Shown one piece after another: positions 47,630 to 58,253 of a stretch of 64,000 nucleotides of DNA; the first letter of the stretch is position 1; each line of letters opens with the position of its first letter. Made by a program: the position numbers and the translations under genes. The DNA comes from Streptomyces marinisediminis (GTDB taxonomy: Bacteria; Actinomycetota; Actinomycetes; Streptomycetales; Streptomycetaceae), in assembly GCF_026262575.1 (NCBI RefSeq), contig NZ_JAPKFL010000009.1, forward strand, positions 62,001-126,000, read 5' to 3'. Below the pieces are notes generated by a model. That model had not been told where the DNA came from and made no database searches. It saw nothing but the letters and a program-made list of their open reading frames with translations.

Positions 47630-48748
47630 TCAGCGCCCCCGGAAGCGGCGGCGGTCGCCGGGCGGCGGGGTGGCCTCGTCGGCGAGGTGGACGATCTCGC
47701 GCCCGGCGACCACCGGCTTGGCCGCCCGGGCCGCCTTCGCGCGGTACTGGGCCGCGTCGGCCAGCCGCAGCAGGCGGCGGGCGGAGTGCACCGGGCCGAT
47801 CGGGTCGCCGGTGGAGGCGACACCGCAGGCCACGCCCTCGCCCTCGGCCAGATCGGCCGCGCGCAGGCACAGCTCGTCGGCCACCCGCACCACCTCGTCG
47901 GCGGGCGGCCCCTCCGCGAGCAGGCAGAACTCGTCCCCGCCGAGCCGGGCCACCAGCGCGCCCGGCAGCATCGCGCCGCACCGGGAGAGCAGCGAGCCGA
48001 AACGCTCCAGCAGGCGGTCGCCGGCGGCGTGGCCACGGGTGTCGTTGACGCGCTTGAGGCCGTTGAGGTCGCACACGAGCAGGCTGACGACGACGCCCTC
48101 GGCGCGGTGCCGCTCCAGCGCCTCGTCCAGCCGCGTGTCGACCGCGCGCCGGTTGCCGAGCCCGGTGAGCGGGTCGGTGAAGGCCAGCCGCCGCACCTGC
48201 TCCAGCCGCTCGTGCTGGGACAGCCCCGCGGCGACGACGGCCGCGAGCACGGTGGCGAACCGGGGGTGGGCGGCCTCGAACGCCGGACCGCCCGCGCTCC
48301 GGGCCACGTACAGCTCACCCCAGGCGCGGCCGTCCAGCACCACCGGGACGACGACGCAGGCGCCCCGGCCCCGGCGGCGCAGCGCGGCGGCGCGGTGCCG
48401 CCCGTAGGCGCCCGCGCCGGGCGTCCGCGCGGCCGTCTCCACCCAGGCGAGTGAGCCCTCACCGCCCGTCCAGCGCTCGTGGGCGAACTCCGCGATCTCG
48501 GGGAAGTCCTCCACGGAGTAGGACTCGTCCTGCGGAAACGTTTCCTCGCCGGGGGCCAGCTCACCCTCGTTCACCAGCACGCGCAGCCGGCCGCGCGAGC
48601 GCTCCCACACCGAGACGGCGGCGAAGTCGGCGTCCATCGCGACGCGGGCGCCGTGCGCGGCGGCCAGGGCGGCCTCCCGGGGGCCCGGGGCCGCGGCCAT
48701 GGCCCGGGCCAGCCGCAGCACCGCGCACAGCCTCGCGTCGTCTCCCAT
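47630..48748 (-). CDS. GAF-GGDEF protein, probable diguanylate cyclase (CdgE-like)
   Basis: 372 residues from ATG 48748. A GAF-like sensor domain (residues about 20-180, with VSVWERSRGRLRVLVNEGEL and VVPVVLDGRAWGELYVARS) precedes a GGDEF domain: LTGLGNRRAVDTRL, DLNGLKRVNDTRGHAAGD, RLGGDEFCLLAEG. The intact GGDEF suggests it makes cyclic di-GMP, the signal that holds streptomycetes in vegetative growth. The RxxD inhibitory site five residues before GGDEF is absent. The place beside hutH is that of CdgE in other streptomycetes, as I recall. Confidence 0.88.
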   Translation of the reverse strand: MGDDARLCAVLRLARAMAAAPGPREAALAAAHGARVAMDADFAAVSVWERSRGRLRVLVNEGELAPGEETFPQDESYSVEDFPEIAEFAHERWTGGEGSLAWVETAARTPGAGAYGRHRAAALRRRGRGACVVVPVVLDGRAWGELYVARSAGGPAFEAAHPRFATVLAAVVAAGLSQHERLEQVRRLAFTDPLTGLGNRRAVDTRLDEALERHRAEGVVVSLLVCDLNGLKRVNDTRGHAAGDRLLERFGSLLSRCGAMLPGALVARLGGDEFCLLAEGPPADEVVRVADELCLRAADLAEGEGVACGVASTGDPIGPVHSARRLLRLADAAQYRAKAARAAKPVVAGREIVHLADEATPPPGDRRRFRGR

Positions 48749-48790
48749 ACGACCCAGGTTAGGAGGCTTCGCCCTGTTTGGCGCTCCGGG

Positions 48791-49579
48791 TCACTCCCCC
48801 GGCCACCGGGGCGCGCGCTTCTCGTTGAAGGCCGCCACGCCCTCGGCGCGGTCGCCGGAGAACGCGACGGTGCGCCACGCGGCGTCCTCCACCTCCAGGC
48901 CGGCCGCCAGCGCCATGCCCCAGCCGGTGCGCAGCGCCCGCTTGGCCGCGCGCAGGCCGACGGGCGAGTGGGCGGCGATGCGCCCCGCCAGCTCCAGCGC
49001 CTCCGCGCGGGCCGCGCCGCCGGCGACGAGCTGGTCCACCAGGCCGATCCGGTGGGCCTCCTCGGCCTCGACGCGGCGCGCGGTGAAGATCAGCTCCGCG
49101 GCGCGGGCGGCCCCGACGCGGCGCGGCAGCAACTGGGTGCCGCCACCGCCCGGGATGACGCCGACGGACACCTCGGGCAAGCCGACGACCGCGGTGGTGT
49201 CCGCGACGATCAGGTCGCAGGAGAGGGCCAGCTCGAAGCCCCCGCCGAGCGCGAACCCGTGCACGGCGGCGATGGTCGGCATCGGGAGCTGGAGGACCCC
49301 GGTGTAGGCGGCGCGCGCGTAGGGGCGCTGCCGGCCCAGCTCGGCGTCGGTGAAGCGGTTGCGCTCCTTGAGGTCGGCGCCCACGCAGAACGCCCGGTCG
49401 TTGCTGGAGGTCAGGACGACGGCGCGCACCCCGGTGTCGGCGGCGAGCGCCGCGCACGCCTCCGCGAGATCGGCGGCCAGCCGCGTGGACACCGCGTTCA
49501 TCGCCTGGGGCCGGTCGAGCACCAGCTCCGCCACGTGCCCGTCCTCGCGGACCTCGATCCACTCTCCGTACCGCACCAT
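48791..49579 (-). CDS. Enoyl-CoA hydratase/isomerase family protein
   Basis: 262 residues from ATG 49579. The crotonase fold has the oxyanion-hole segments CVGADLKERNRF and HGFALGGGFELALSCD, and a second Glu in GLPEVSVGVIPGGGGTQLLPR. Both catalytic Glu positions of true hydratases are thus filled. It probably adds water to 2-enoyl-CoA in fatty acid or branched-chain amino acid breakdown, in line with the nearby carboxylase genes. Exact substrate unknown. Confidence 0.88.
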   Translation of the reverse strand: MVRYGEWIEVREDGHVAELVLDRPQAMNAVSTRLAADLAEACAALAADTGVRAVVLTSSNDRAFCVGADLKERNRFTDAELGRQRPYARAAYTGVLQLPMPTIAAVHGFALGGGFELALSCDLIVADTTAVVGLPEVSVGVIPGGGGTQLLPRRVGAARAAELIFTARRVEAEEAHRIGLVDQLVAGGAARAEALELAGRIAAHSPVGLRAAKRALRTGWGMALAAGLEVEDAAWRTVAFSGDRAEGVAAFNEKRAPRWPGE

Positions 49580-49947
49580 CGCGAACTCCCTCGTCCTCGC
49601 TCGTGTGAACGCCCGCTCACGCTACCGGGTGCGCCCCGGGGGCCGGCAGCGCGGCGGGGACCGGCAGCGCGGCGGGGACCCCGGCCGCGCGACCGGGCAC
49701 GCCGGGTGCGCCGGGCAGACGGTCACCGGCCGGTGGCGGCAGGCGTGCCCCGCACGGACCTCGGTGACCCGCCCACGGGTTCGCCGGACCGACCCGCCAC
49801 CGGGAACGGCAGGGGCACGGGCGCCGGACGCAGGCACGCAGACACGCAGACACGCAGACACGCGGACGCAGGCAGGACGGACGCCGGTACGCCGGGGTGC
49901 GGGCGGCCGGGGTTCCGCGCGGCCGGGGCGTCAGGGCGCCGCCGGGG
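49580..49947. repeat. Repeat-rich intergenic region
   Basis: No gene is seen in these 368 bases. An 18-bp unit starting CCGGCAGCGC is present twice in tandem (49643-49660, 49661-49678). An 8-bp unit CACGCAGA is repeated three times, with a fourth imperfect copy, at 49835-49866. Both look like slippage repeats. The promoter of the enoyl-CoA hydratase gene should lie at the right-hand end close to 49580-49620. Confidence 0.6.
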
Positions 49948-51126
49948 TCATCCGCGCCGGCTCAGCAGCCACGGTTCGACGACGCCCAGACCGCGCACGG
50001 GGCGCTGGTAGAGCGGCTGGAGGGCGAACCGGTAGCCGCCGCCCGCCCCGGAGTCCTTCTCCGAACGCGGGGCGTCGCCGACGGCCGTCAGCTCCTCGCG
50101 GATCGCGCCGTCGACGAGGACGGTGTCCTTCGGCGCTATCGAGGTCAGCCGGCTGGCGAGGTTGACGGTGTTGCCGAACACGTCGCCCATGCGGGTCGTC
50201 ACCGTGCCGAAGGCCATGCCGACCCGCAGCTCGGGCATGGTCTCGTCGTTCGAGAGGGTCTCGATCAGGCGCAGCCCGATCTCGGCGGCGGTACCCGCCT
50301 CGTCAGCGACGTAGAGGACCTCGTCGCCCAAAGTCTTGATCAGGCGGCCGCCGTGCGCGGCCACCAGGTCGGCGGCGGTGGTCTCGAACGCCTCGACCAG
50401 CTCCCCGAGTTCCTCCTCCTCCAGCCGCCGGGTCAGGCGGGTGAAGCCGACCAGGTCCGCGAAGCCGACGGCCAGCCGCCGGTCGACCATCTCCTCGTCG
50501 TCCTGCGCCTGCACGACCCGGCCGGTGGCCGCGGCGAGCTGCCGTCGCCAGACGTAGACGATGAACTCCTGGAGCTCCGGGAGCAGCAGCTCGACCAGCG
50601 GGTAGGTGACCTCCATCCGGCTCATCCCCGGCTCCGGCGAGACGGTCAGCCCCGCGAGGAAGGAGTCGACCTGCCACTCGGCGAGCCGGGCGGTGGTCTG
50701 GCCGGTGGAGCGGGCGACCTGCACGGCCATCGCCTCGTTCAGCAGCCCGGCCTCCACCAGACCGGCCAGGCGGCGCAGGGCCAGCACGTCGGCCTCGGTC
50801 AGCGCCCGGGCCTGGCCGATGTCGGCGAAGCCCATGGCGCGCCAGAAGCGGGCGGCCAGGTCCATGGGCACGTCGGCGGCGCGGGCGGCCTGGAAGGGGG
50901 TGTAGGTGCGGGCGGAGCCGAGGATGAGCTCCTCGACCTTGAGCGCGAGGGGGTTGTCCTTCGGCCGGTCCTCGGGCGGCTCGCGCTCCTCGAAGGCGTG
51001 CGCGGGGTAGCGCCCCGCGCCCCCCGCGGGCTCCGACGCGGACCGCCCGGCGCGGTCGGCTCCGGAGCCGGAGTCGGCGGCGCCCTCCGCGTCGGGCTCG
51101 GGCACGGCCGAGTCGTCCGCGGTCAC
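49948..51126 (-). CDS. cya: Class III adenylate cyclase
   Basis: 392 residues from GTG 51126, with AAGGGG upstream. A disordered acidic N-terminus leads to a helical regulatory domain (TYTPFQAARAADVPMDLAARF, AEWQVDSFLAGLTV) and a class III cyclase domain from about residue 235: VGFADLVGFTRLTRRLE (metal Asp), GGRLIKTLGDEVLY (adenine Lys and second metal Asp), GDVFGNTVNLASRL (transition-state Asn and Arg). All catalytic residues are present. It should make cAMP, which with Crp affects germination and development in streptomycetes. Location next to birA/pccB fits Streptomyces cya, from memory. Confidence 0.9.
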   Translation of the reverse strand: MTADDSAVPEPDAEGAADSGSGADRAGRSASEPAGGAGRYPAHAFEEREPPEDRPKDNPLALKVEELILGSARTYTPFQAARAADVPMDLAARFWRAMGFADIGQARALTEADVLALRRLAGLVEAGLLNEAMAVQVARSTGQTTARLAEWQVDSFLAGLTVSPEPGMSRMEVTYPLVELLLPELQEFIVYVWRRQLAAATGRVVQAQDDEEMVDRRLAVGFADLVGFTRLTRRLEEEELGELVEAFETTAADLVAAHGGRLIKTLGDEVLYVADEAGTAAEIGLRLIETLSNDETMPELRVGMAFGTVTTRMGDVFGNTVNLASRLTSIAPKDTVLVDGAIREELTAVGDAPRSEKDSGAGGGYRFALQPLYQRPVRGLGVVEPWLLSRRG

Positions 51127-51285
51127 TTCCCGCCCCTTGCCAGGTTCCCGCGCATGAGGTGCCCGCGCACTGCCCTTCCGTTCCACTGCGCCGCGCCCGC
51201 CGCGCCGCGCCACGGGCCCCACGATACGGCAGGTGTGCCGTAGCTCACGTGCGGGCGGGCGCGTGGGCGTCGCCCGCCCTGCCGG

Positions 51286-52182
51286 TCACCGGCCCGGCCG
51301 CAGGTGCACGATGTCACCGGCGCCGACCGACCGCTGTACCCCGCCGCCGGTGTCCAGCACCAGCTGCCCGTCGCCGTCCACGGCGACGGCCTCGCCGACC
51401 AGCTCCCGGCCGCTGGGCAGCTCCGCCCGCACGGCGCGGCCGAGGGTGGCGCACCCCGCGGCGTAGACCTCCTGGAGCCCGCAGGCGCCCGCGTCGCCGC
51501 CGGCCGCGCGCCAGTCGGCGTACCACCGCTCCACCGAGCGCAGCACCGCGCGCACCAGCGGGTCGCGGTCGGTGGTGTGCGCACCGGCGAGCGCGAGGGA
51601 GCCCGCCGTGGGCACGGGCAGCTCGGCGGCGCGCAGCGAGACGTTGATCCCGACGCCGACGACCACCGCGTCCTGCTCGGCGCCGCCGGTGCGCTCCGCG
51701 AGGATGCCGCCGATCTTGCGCTCCTCGCCGTCGACCTCCGCGAGCAGGTCGTTGGGCCACTTCAGCCGGGTGTCCGCGCCCGCGGTGCGGGCCAGCGCGG
51801 TGGCGGTGGCGACGCCGGTGAGCAGCGGCAGCCAGCTCCAGCGGGCCTGCGGCACGGCGGGCCCGGGGCGCAGCACGAAGGAGAGGAAGAGCCCGCTGCG
51901 CGGCGGGGCGTTCCAGTACCGGTCCAGCCGCCCGCGGCCGGCCGTCTGCTCCTCGGCGATCAGGACGGTGCCCTCGCGCGCCGCGCCCCGGCGGACCCGG
52001 TCCACCAGGTCGGTGTTGGTCGAACCGGTGCGCGCGACGACGTCGAGCTCGCTCCACAGGCCGTCCCCGCCCAGCAGCGCCCGGCGCAGGGCCGCGGCGG
52101 CCAGGGGCGGCCGGTCCAGGTCGGTGAAGGGGCTCGGCGCGCCGCCGGGGCCGGGCGCGTCCGCGGAGGTTTGGGGTGTCAT
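51286..52182 (-). CDS. birA: Biotin-[acetyl-CoA-carboxylase] ligase BirA
   Basis: 298 residues from ATG 52182. It activates biotin as biotinyl-AMP and attaches it to the Lys of carboxylase alpha subunits. TGSTNTDL, EEQTAGRGRLDRYWNAP, KWPNDLL and KIGGILAE are the catalytic motifs. The C-terminal SH3-like domain ends VGAGDIVHLRP. It has no N-terminal DNA-binding domain, so it is not a repressor. Divergent from pccB, whose partner AccA2 at 56003 is its natural substrate. Confidence 0.93.
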   Translation of the reverse strand: MTPQTSADAPGPGGAPSPFTDLDRPPLAAAALRRALLGGDGLWSELDVVARTGSTNTDLVDRVRRGAAREGTVLIAEEQTAGRGRLDRYWNAPPRSGLFLSFVLRPGPAVPQARWSWLPLLTGVATATALARTAGADTRLKWPNDLLAEVDGEERKIGGILAERTGGAEQDAVVVGVGINVSLRAAELPVPTAGSLALAGAHTTDRDPLVRAVLRSVERWYADWRAAGGDAGACGLQEVYAAGCATLGRAVRAELPSGRELVGEAVAVDGDGQLVLDTGGGVQRSVGAGDIVHLRPGR

Positions 52183-52289
52183 GGGGTCAGCGTAGGCCCG
52201 TCGGTGTGGCCAACGACGCACCGACGACACGGGCCGTCGCCGCTACGCTACGAGTCGGTAGCCCCGAGGACGACTAGGAGCCGCTCCCC

Positions 52290-53885
<1,596 letters not shown>

Positions 53886-53901
53886 CCCGCGGAGGTCAGA
53901 C

Positions 53902-54105
53902 ATGATCAAGGTCGTACGCGGCAATCCGACGCCGGAGGAGCTGGCCGCCGCCGTCGCGGTGGTCCAGGCGCGAGCCGCCGCCGCGGCGTCGGCGGACCCC
54001 GAGGCGCGCGACGTCTCCGAGTGGTCGGACCCGGCCCGCCTCGTGCCCCGGCGCCTGCCCCACCCGGGCCCGAAGGCCTGGCGCACCACCTTCTGGCCGG
54101 GCTGA
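53902..54105 (+). CDS. pccE: Acyl-CoA carboxylase epsilon subunit
   Basis: 67 residues from ATG 53902, with a GGAGG just before it. VVRGNPTPEELAAAVAVVQA is the family core helix; WSDPARLVPRRLPHPGPKAW and the final WRTTFWPG are typical. This small subunit, found only in actinobacteria, stimulates the beta-alpha complex and lies directly behind pccB in an operon. Confidence 0.93.
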   Translation: MIKVVRGNPTPEELAAAVAVVQARAAAAASADPEARDVSEWSDPARLVPRRLPHPGPKAWRTTFWPG

Positions 54106-54193
54106 CCGACCGCCGGGCGGCCGACGCCCGCACCGCCCGTGGCCCCGCGCGCCGGGCGGCCGGGGCGTCCCGCCGGCGTGGGCCCGGCGGGAA

Positions 54194-54209
54194 TGAGTAC
54201 GCGTACTCA
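54194..54209. promoter_or_regulatory. 16-bp perfect palindrome before the small membrane gene
   Basis: TGAGTACGCGTACTCA is a perfect palindrome in the 140-base gap between the epsilon subunit gene and the next ATG at 54246. It sits 37 bases before that start, where it would overlap a promoter. The form fits a dimeric repressor site. The protein that binds it is not identifiable here. Confidence 0.5.
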
Positions 54210-54245
54210 GGCGGGGCTCGACCCGGTGGGCGCACGCTGGTCACC

Positions 54246-54374
54246 ATGCTCTGGTCCGACCCCCCGGACCGGCCCCCGGAGCGGCTGCGGGCCGCGCAGG
54301 CGCAGTTGCGCCGGGCCGGCTGGGTGCTCGCCGCCACCATCGTGGTGGTGACGCTCGTGCTTGGCCTCCACTGA
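54246..54374 (+). CDS. 42-aa single-pass membrane protein
   Basis: From ATG 54246: a charged cytoplasmic half (SDPPDRPPERLRAAQAQLRR) and one transmembrane helix at the end (AGWVLAATIVVVTLVLGLH). It lies between pccE and maf in the same direction. I recall small membrane proteins at this place in other streptomycetes. Function unknown; it is short, so coding status rests on the clean hydrophobic end and conserved place. Confidence 0.6.
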   Translation: MLWSDPPDRPPERLRAAQAQLRRAGWVLAATIVVVTLVLGLH

Positions 54375-54385
54375 CGGCGTCCTTC

Positions 54386-54391
54386 TACGAT
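54386..54391 (+). promoter_or_regulatory. -10 promoter element of maf (leaderless transcript likely)
   Basis: TACGAT is a good actinobacterial -10 hexamer and ends seven bases before ATG 54399. TTGGCC at 54361-54366, 19 bases upstream, could be the -35. This spacing predicts a transcript that begins at or within a base or two of the ATG, and there is no ribosome-binding site. It supports 54399 over ATG 54390 as the start. Confidence 0.5.
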
Positions 54392-54398
54392 GGCCCCT

Positions 54399-55025
54399 AT
54401 GACCACGCCTGCCGCCCCGTCGCCGCGCCGTCTCGTGCTCGCCTCCCAGTCGCCCGCCCGGCTCGGGCTGCTGCGGCGGGCCGGGCTGGCACCCGAGGTG
54501 ATCGTCAGCGGGGTGGACGAGGACGCGCTGAGCGCGCCGACGCCGAGTGAACTGGCGCTGGTGCTGGCCGAGGCGAAGGCCGACGCCGTCGCCGCCCGGC
54601 CGCCGGCCGCGGGCGCCCTGGTGGTGGGCTGCGACTCCGTGCTGGAGCTGGACGGCCGGGCGCTGGGCAAGCCCGTGGACGCCGAGGACGCCACCGCCCG
54701 CTGGAAGGCGATGCGCGGTCGCTCCGGGGTGCTGCTGACGGGCCACTGCGTCGTGGACACCGTCTCCGGCGGCCGGGTCAGCGCGACCGCCGCGACGACG
54801 GTGCGGTTCGCCGAGCCCTCGGACGCCGAGATCGCCGCCTACGTCGCCTCCGGTGAACCGCTGCACGTGGCGGGGGCGTTCACCCTGGACGGCCGGTCGG
54901 CCCCGTTCGTCGCGGGCATCGACGGCGACCCGGGCAACGTCATCGGCCTCTCGCTGCCGCTGCTGCGCCGCCTGCTGGCCCGGCTGGACGTGGCCATCAC
55001 CGACCTGTGGACTCCGGCCGGCTGA
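54399..55025 (+). CDS. maf: Maf-like nucleoside triphosphate pyrophosphatase
   Basis: 208 residues from ATG 54399. Family members hydrolyse modified or canonical pyrimidine NTPs to the monophosphate, cleaning the nucleotide pool, and were named for septum inhibition in Bacillus. [46 protein letters not shown] and [16 protein letters not shown] are the Maf signatures. It sits between the carboxylase epsilon and alpha genes, as I recall in other streptomycetes. Converges on the 55078 gene. Confidence 0.92.
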   Translation: MTTPAAPSPRRLVLASQSPARLGLLRRAGLAPEVIVSGVDEDALSAPTPSELALVLAEAKADAVAARPPAAGALVVGCDSVLELDGRALGKPVDAEDATARWKAMRGRSGVLLTGHCVVDTVSGGRVSATAATTVRFAEPSDAEIAAYVASGEPLHVAGAFTLDGRSAPFVAGIDGDPGNVIGLSLPLLRRLLARLDVAITDLWTPAG

Positions 55026-55077
55026 GGAGCCGGCGGACGCGCCCGGCGAGCGCGGTCGGGCGGGCGCCGCGGCGCGG

Positions 55078-55542
55078 TCAGGCGGGTGCGGGCCCCGGCG
55101 GGCCGGGTTCCGGCGGGCCGGGTTCCGGCGGGCCGGGGGCCGCGGCGGGCGCCGGGCCGTAACTGACGAGGGTGAGGACGACCAGCGCCAGGGCGGCCAT
55201 CAGCAGGGCGAAGACGGGCCAGCCCAGCAGGGCCACGGCGAGCGCGCCGACGATCCCGTGCAGGACGGCGCACCCGGCGAGGGCGAGCCGGGTGGGGCGG
55301 CCGGGCACCCGGTCGCGCCAGGCGACGCGCAGGGCCAGGGCACCGCACAGGACGAAACAGGCGCCGAGCGCGAGGCCCGCGCCGCGCGCCACGGCGACCA
55401 GCAGGCCCGGGTCCAGGCCGTCCAGCGACATCGACTGCCCGGCCAGGAACAGGCTCAGCACCCAGTGGACGGCGGCGACTCCGAGCCCCTCCAGCACCAG
55501 GACCACGGCCGTGGTCGCGGCCACCACCCGTCTCAGCGCCAT
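55078..55542 (-). CDS. Small multi-pass membrane protein
   Basis: 154 residues from ATG 55542. Four hydrophobic helices (AATTAVVLVLEGLGVAAVHW, LLVAVARGAGLALGACFVL, LALAGCAVLHGIVGALAVAL, FALLMAALALVVLTLVSY) and a Pro/Gly/Glu repeat tail (EPGPPEPGPPGP). No catalytic motif is visible. A membrane protein of this size between maf and accA2 is what I recall in other streptomycetes. Function unknown. Confidence 0.72.
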   Translation of the reverse strand: MALRRVVAATTAVVLVLEGLGVAAVHWVLSLFLAGQSMSLDGLDPGLLVAVARGAGLALGACFVLCGALALRVAWRDRVPGRPTRLALAGCAVLHGIVGALAVALLGWPVFALLMAALALVVLTLVSYGPAPAAAPGPPEPGPPEPGPPGPAPA

Positions 55543-56002
55543 GGCGTCCCGCCTCCTCGGTTCCCCGGCCGCGCACGGCGTCGCGGTCGCCGTGGGCGTC
55601 GCCGTCGCCGTCGCCGCGGAAGTGGGCGCGGAAGTGGGCGCGGGCGCCGCCGTGGGCGTGCCGAACGTTACTCATGGGTATGAGCGGGCGGCAAGAGGTG
55701 CGTTCGCTCCTCACGGCGCGGTCACCGCCGACTCACGGCCGACTCGCAAAGAAACACCCGTCCGTTAGTAGGGTTCCCACAAACCCGGGCCCGGTGGCCT
55801 CACCCCGGTCTCGGGAGACGTCAGCCACACTCCCAAGCTCCAGCGAGACTCGTTTTCCCGGCGTACGGTGGGACGACGAGGGAAACGAGGCGGCGACGGC
55901 AGGCCCCGCTACGGATCGTGTGGGCAAGCTCACCCCACTGGAAAGCTGCGCGTGCGGTGTCGCCAGTACCTAAACTCAGCTTGTTTCAAGGAGGGAGCCA
56001 TC
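55543..56002 (+). promoter_or_regulatory. Upstream region of accA2
   Basis: 460 bases with no gene I can support. GC falls from about 55,680 on, which suggests promoter sequence. A TAAACT at 55971-55976, 11 bases before an AAGGAGGGAG ribosome-binding site (55988-55997), may be a -10 box, but no matching -35 is clear. The left part (55543-55660) is a simple GC-rich G-C-G repeat-like stretch upstream of the divergent membrane gene. Confidence 0.4.
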
Positions 56003-57784
56003 GTGCGCAAGGTGCTCATCGCCAACCGCGGCGAAATCGCTGTCCGCGTCGCCCGGGCCTGCCGGGACGCGGGGATCGCGAGCGTAGCCGTCTACGCCGA
56101 CCCGGACCGGGACGCGCTGCACGTCCGGGTCGCCGATGAGGCCTTCGCGCTGGGTGGTGACACCCCGGCCGCGAGCTACCTGGACATCGCCAAGGTGCTG
56201 AAGGCGGCGGCCGACTCCGGGGCGGACGCGATCCACCCCGGCTACGGCTTCCTGTCGGAGAACGCGGAGTTCGCGCAGGCCGTCCTCGACGCCGGGCTGA
56301 CCTGGATCGGCCCGCCGCCGCAGGCGATCCGGGACCTCGGTGACAAGGTCGCCGCCCGGCACATCGCCCAGCGGGCCGGCGCCCCGCTCGTCGCGGGCAC
56401 CAAGGACCCGGTCGCCGGCGCCGAGGAGGTCGTCGCCTTCGCCGAGGAGCACGGGCTGCCGATCGCCATCAAGGCGGCCTTCGGCGGCGGTGGCCGCGGC
56501 CTGAAGGTGGCCCGCACCCTCGAAGAGGTGCCCGAGCTCTACGACTCGGCGGTGCGCGAGGCGGTGGCCGCCTTCGGCCGCGGCGAGTGCTTCGTCGAGC
56601 GGTACCTCGACCGCCCCCGGCACGTGGAGACGCAGTGCCTGGCCGACCGGCACGGCAACGTCGTCGTCGTCTCCACCCGCGACTGCTCGCTCCAGCGCCG
56701 CCACCAGAAGCTGGTCGAGGAGGCCCCGGCGCCGTTCCTGACGGACGAGCAGAACGCCGAGCTGTACCGGGCGTCGAAGGCCATTCTGCGCGAGGCCGGC
56801 TACGTGGGCGCCGGCACCTGCGAGTTCCTGGTGGGCCAGGACGGCACGATCTCCTTCCTGGAGGTCAACACCCGTCTCCAGGTGGAGCACCCGGTCACCG
56901 AGGAGGTCACCGGCATCGACCTGGTGCGGGAGATGTTCCGCATCGCCGACGGCGAGGAGCTGGGCTACGACGACCCGCCGCTGCGCGGTCACTCCTTCGA
57001 GTTCCGCATCAACGGCGAGGACCCGGGCCGCAACTTCCTGCCCGCCCCCGGCACGGTGACGACGTTCGCGCCGCCCTCCGGCCCCGGCGTGCGGCTGGAC
57101 GCGGGCGTGGAGAGCGGCTCCGTCATCGGCCCGGCCTGGGACTCGCTGCTGGCCAAGCTCGTCGTCACCGGCGCCACCCGGCGGCAGGCGCTCCAGCGCG
57201 CCGCCCGCGCACTGGCCGAGTTCGACGTGGAGGGCATGGCCACCGCCATCCCCTTCCACCGCGCGGTCGTCGTCGACCCGGCCTTCGCACCGGAGGTGCA
57301 CGGGCGCGAGGGGCAGCCCTTCGACGTGCACACCCGGTGGATCGAGACCGAGTTCGTCAACGAGATCAAGCCCTTCACCGGCGGCGCGGCCGGCGAGGAG
57401 GACGAGGACGAGGCCACCCGCGAGACCGTCGTGGTCGAGGTGGGCGGCAAGCGCCTGGAGGTCTCCCTGCCCGCGTCGCTGGGCATGCCGCTGGCCCGGG
57501 CCGCCGTCGCCGGGGGCGCCAAGCCCGCGCGTCGGCGCGCCGCGAAGAAGTCGGCCTCGGCCGCCTCCGGGGACGCGCTCGCCTCCCCGATGCAGGGCAC
57601 GATCGTGAAGGTCGCCGTCGAGGAGGGCCAGCAGGTCGCCGAGGGCGAACTCGTCGTCGTCCTGGAGGCGATGAAGATGGAGCAGCCGCTCAACGCCCAC
57701 CGTGCGGGCACCGTCAAGGGCCTGGCCGCCCAGGTCGGCGCCTCCCTCTCCTCCGGCACGGTGATCTGCGAGATCAAGGACTGA
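56003..57784 (+). CDS. accA2: Acetyl/propionyl-CoA carboxylase alpha subunit (biotin carboxylase + biotin carrier)
   Basis: 593 residues from GTG 56003, behind AAGGAGGGAG. The biotin carboxylase half (residues 1-450) starts [20 protein letters not shown] and has [15 protein letters not shown], the ATP loop [12 protein letters not shown], and [18 protein letters not shown]. An Ala/Lys-rich linker precedes the carrier domain, with the biotin lysine in [17 protein letters not shown]. It serves several beta subunits (PccB, AccB) and is biotinylated by BirA. The hairpin after it may be its terminator. Confidence 0.94.
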   Translation: MRKVLIANRGEIAVRVARACRDAGIASVAVYADPDRDALHVRVADEAFALGGDTPAASYLDIAKVLKAAADSGADAIHPGYGFLSENAEFAQAVLDAGLTWIGPPPQAIRDLGDKVAARHIAQRAGAPLVAGTKDPVAGAEEVVAFAEEHGLPIAIKAAFGGGGRGLKVARTLEEVPELYDSAVREAVAAFGRGECFVERYLDRPRHVETQCLADRHGNVVVVSTRDCSLQRRHQKLVEEAPAPFLTDEQNAELYRASKAILREAGYVGAGTCEFLVGQDGTISFLEVNTRLQVEHPVTEEVTGIDLVREMFRIADGEELGYDDPPLRGHSFEFRINGEDPGRNFLPAPGTVTTFAPPSGPGVRLDAGVESGSVIGPAWDSLLAKLVVTGATRRQALQRAARALAEFDVEGMATAIPFHRAVVVDPAFAPEVHGREGQPFDVHTRWIETEFVNEIKPFTGGAAGEEDEDEATRETVVVEVGGKRLEVSLPASLGMPLARAAVAGGAKPARRRAAKKSASAASGDALASPMQGTIVKVAVEEGQQVAEGELVVVLEAMKMEQPLNAHRAGTVKGLAAQVGASLSSGTVICEIKD

Positions 57785-57832
57785 CGCCGGTCGGCGGGAC
57801 GCCCGCCCGGCGGCGGGGTGGTGGGCTCCGGG

Positions 57833-57873
57833 CCCGTGCCCGGGGCGCACCGCCCCGCCGGGCGGGGCACGGG
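57833..57873 (+). terminator. Probable terminator after accA2
   Basis: CCCGTGCCC (57833-57841) pairs with GGGCACGGG (57865-57873); an inner GGGGC/GCCCC pairing extends the structure. It lies about 50 bases past the accA2 stop and just before the -10 box of the next gene. No T-run. Confidence 0.5.
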
Positions 57874-57892
57874 TGTTCGCTAGCCTGAGCGG

Positions 57893-58253
57893 GTGTTCGT
57901 GTTCCGCGCCCCGAGGGCTGTCCGCCGCCTCCTGTCGGCACTCGCGGTGCCGGCCGCCGTGTGCTGGCTGCTGCTGGGCGCGGCCCCGGCGGCCGCCGGT
58001 GCCGCGCCCGAGGGTGCGGCGTCCGGTGCCCGGGCGCGAGCCGGTGCGCGCCGCCGCCTGCGCGGAGTGCGCCGGCCGGGTGCGCCGGGGCGTGGCGCCC
58101 AGCGCCCTGGCGGTGCGGCACCGGGGCAGGACGGTGCCGCACTTCGAGGTGCCGGCCGACGCGAGCCTGTGGGCCGCCACCGGCTACGGCTCCTTCGGCG
58201 GCCCCCCGCTCACCGACCGCGTCGTGCGCGGGGACTTCGCCCGCGCCCGGTGA
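57893..58253 (+). pseudogene. Secreted-protein gene with an apparent frameshift
   Basis: From GTG 57893 the frame encodes a clear signal peptide (RRLLSALAVPAAVCWLLLGA, cleavage after an AAPAAAGA-like site) and then turns into Arg-rich noise after about residue 45. A second frame, open from about 58025 to the stop at 58253, reads as protein: CAECAGRVRRGVAPSALAV, then VPADASLWAATGYGSFGG. Joining them at about 58020-58045 gives a secreted protein of about 115 residues. A TAGCCT -10 lies six bases before GTG, so the message may be leaderless. The last 70 bases overlap the end of the opposite cyclase gene. Confidence 0.55.

Noticed and set aside
49835..49866. CACGCAGA repeats considered as a CRISPR-like or regulatory array
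   Set aside because: Units are 8 bp with no spacers; simple slippage repeat.
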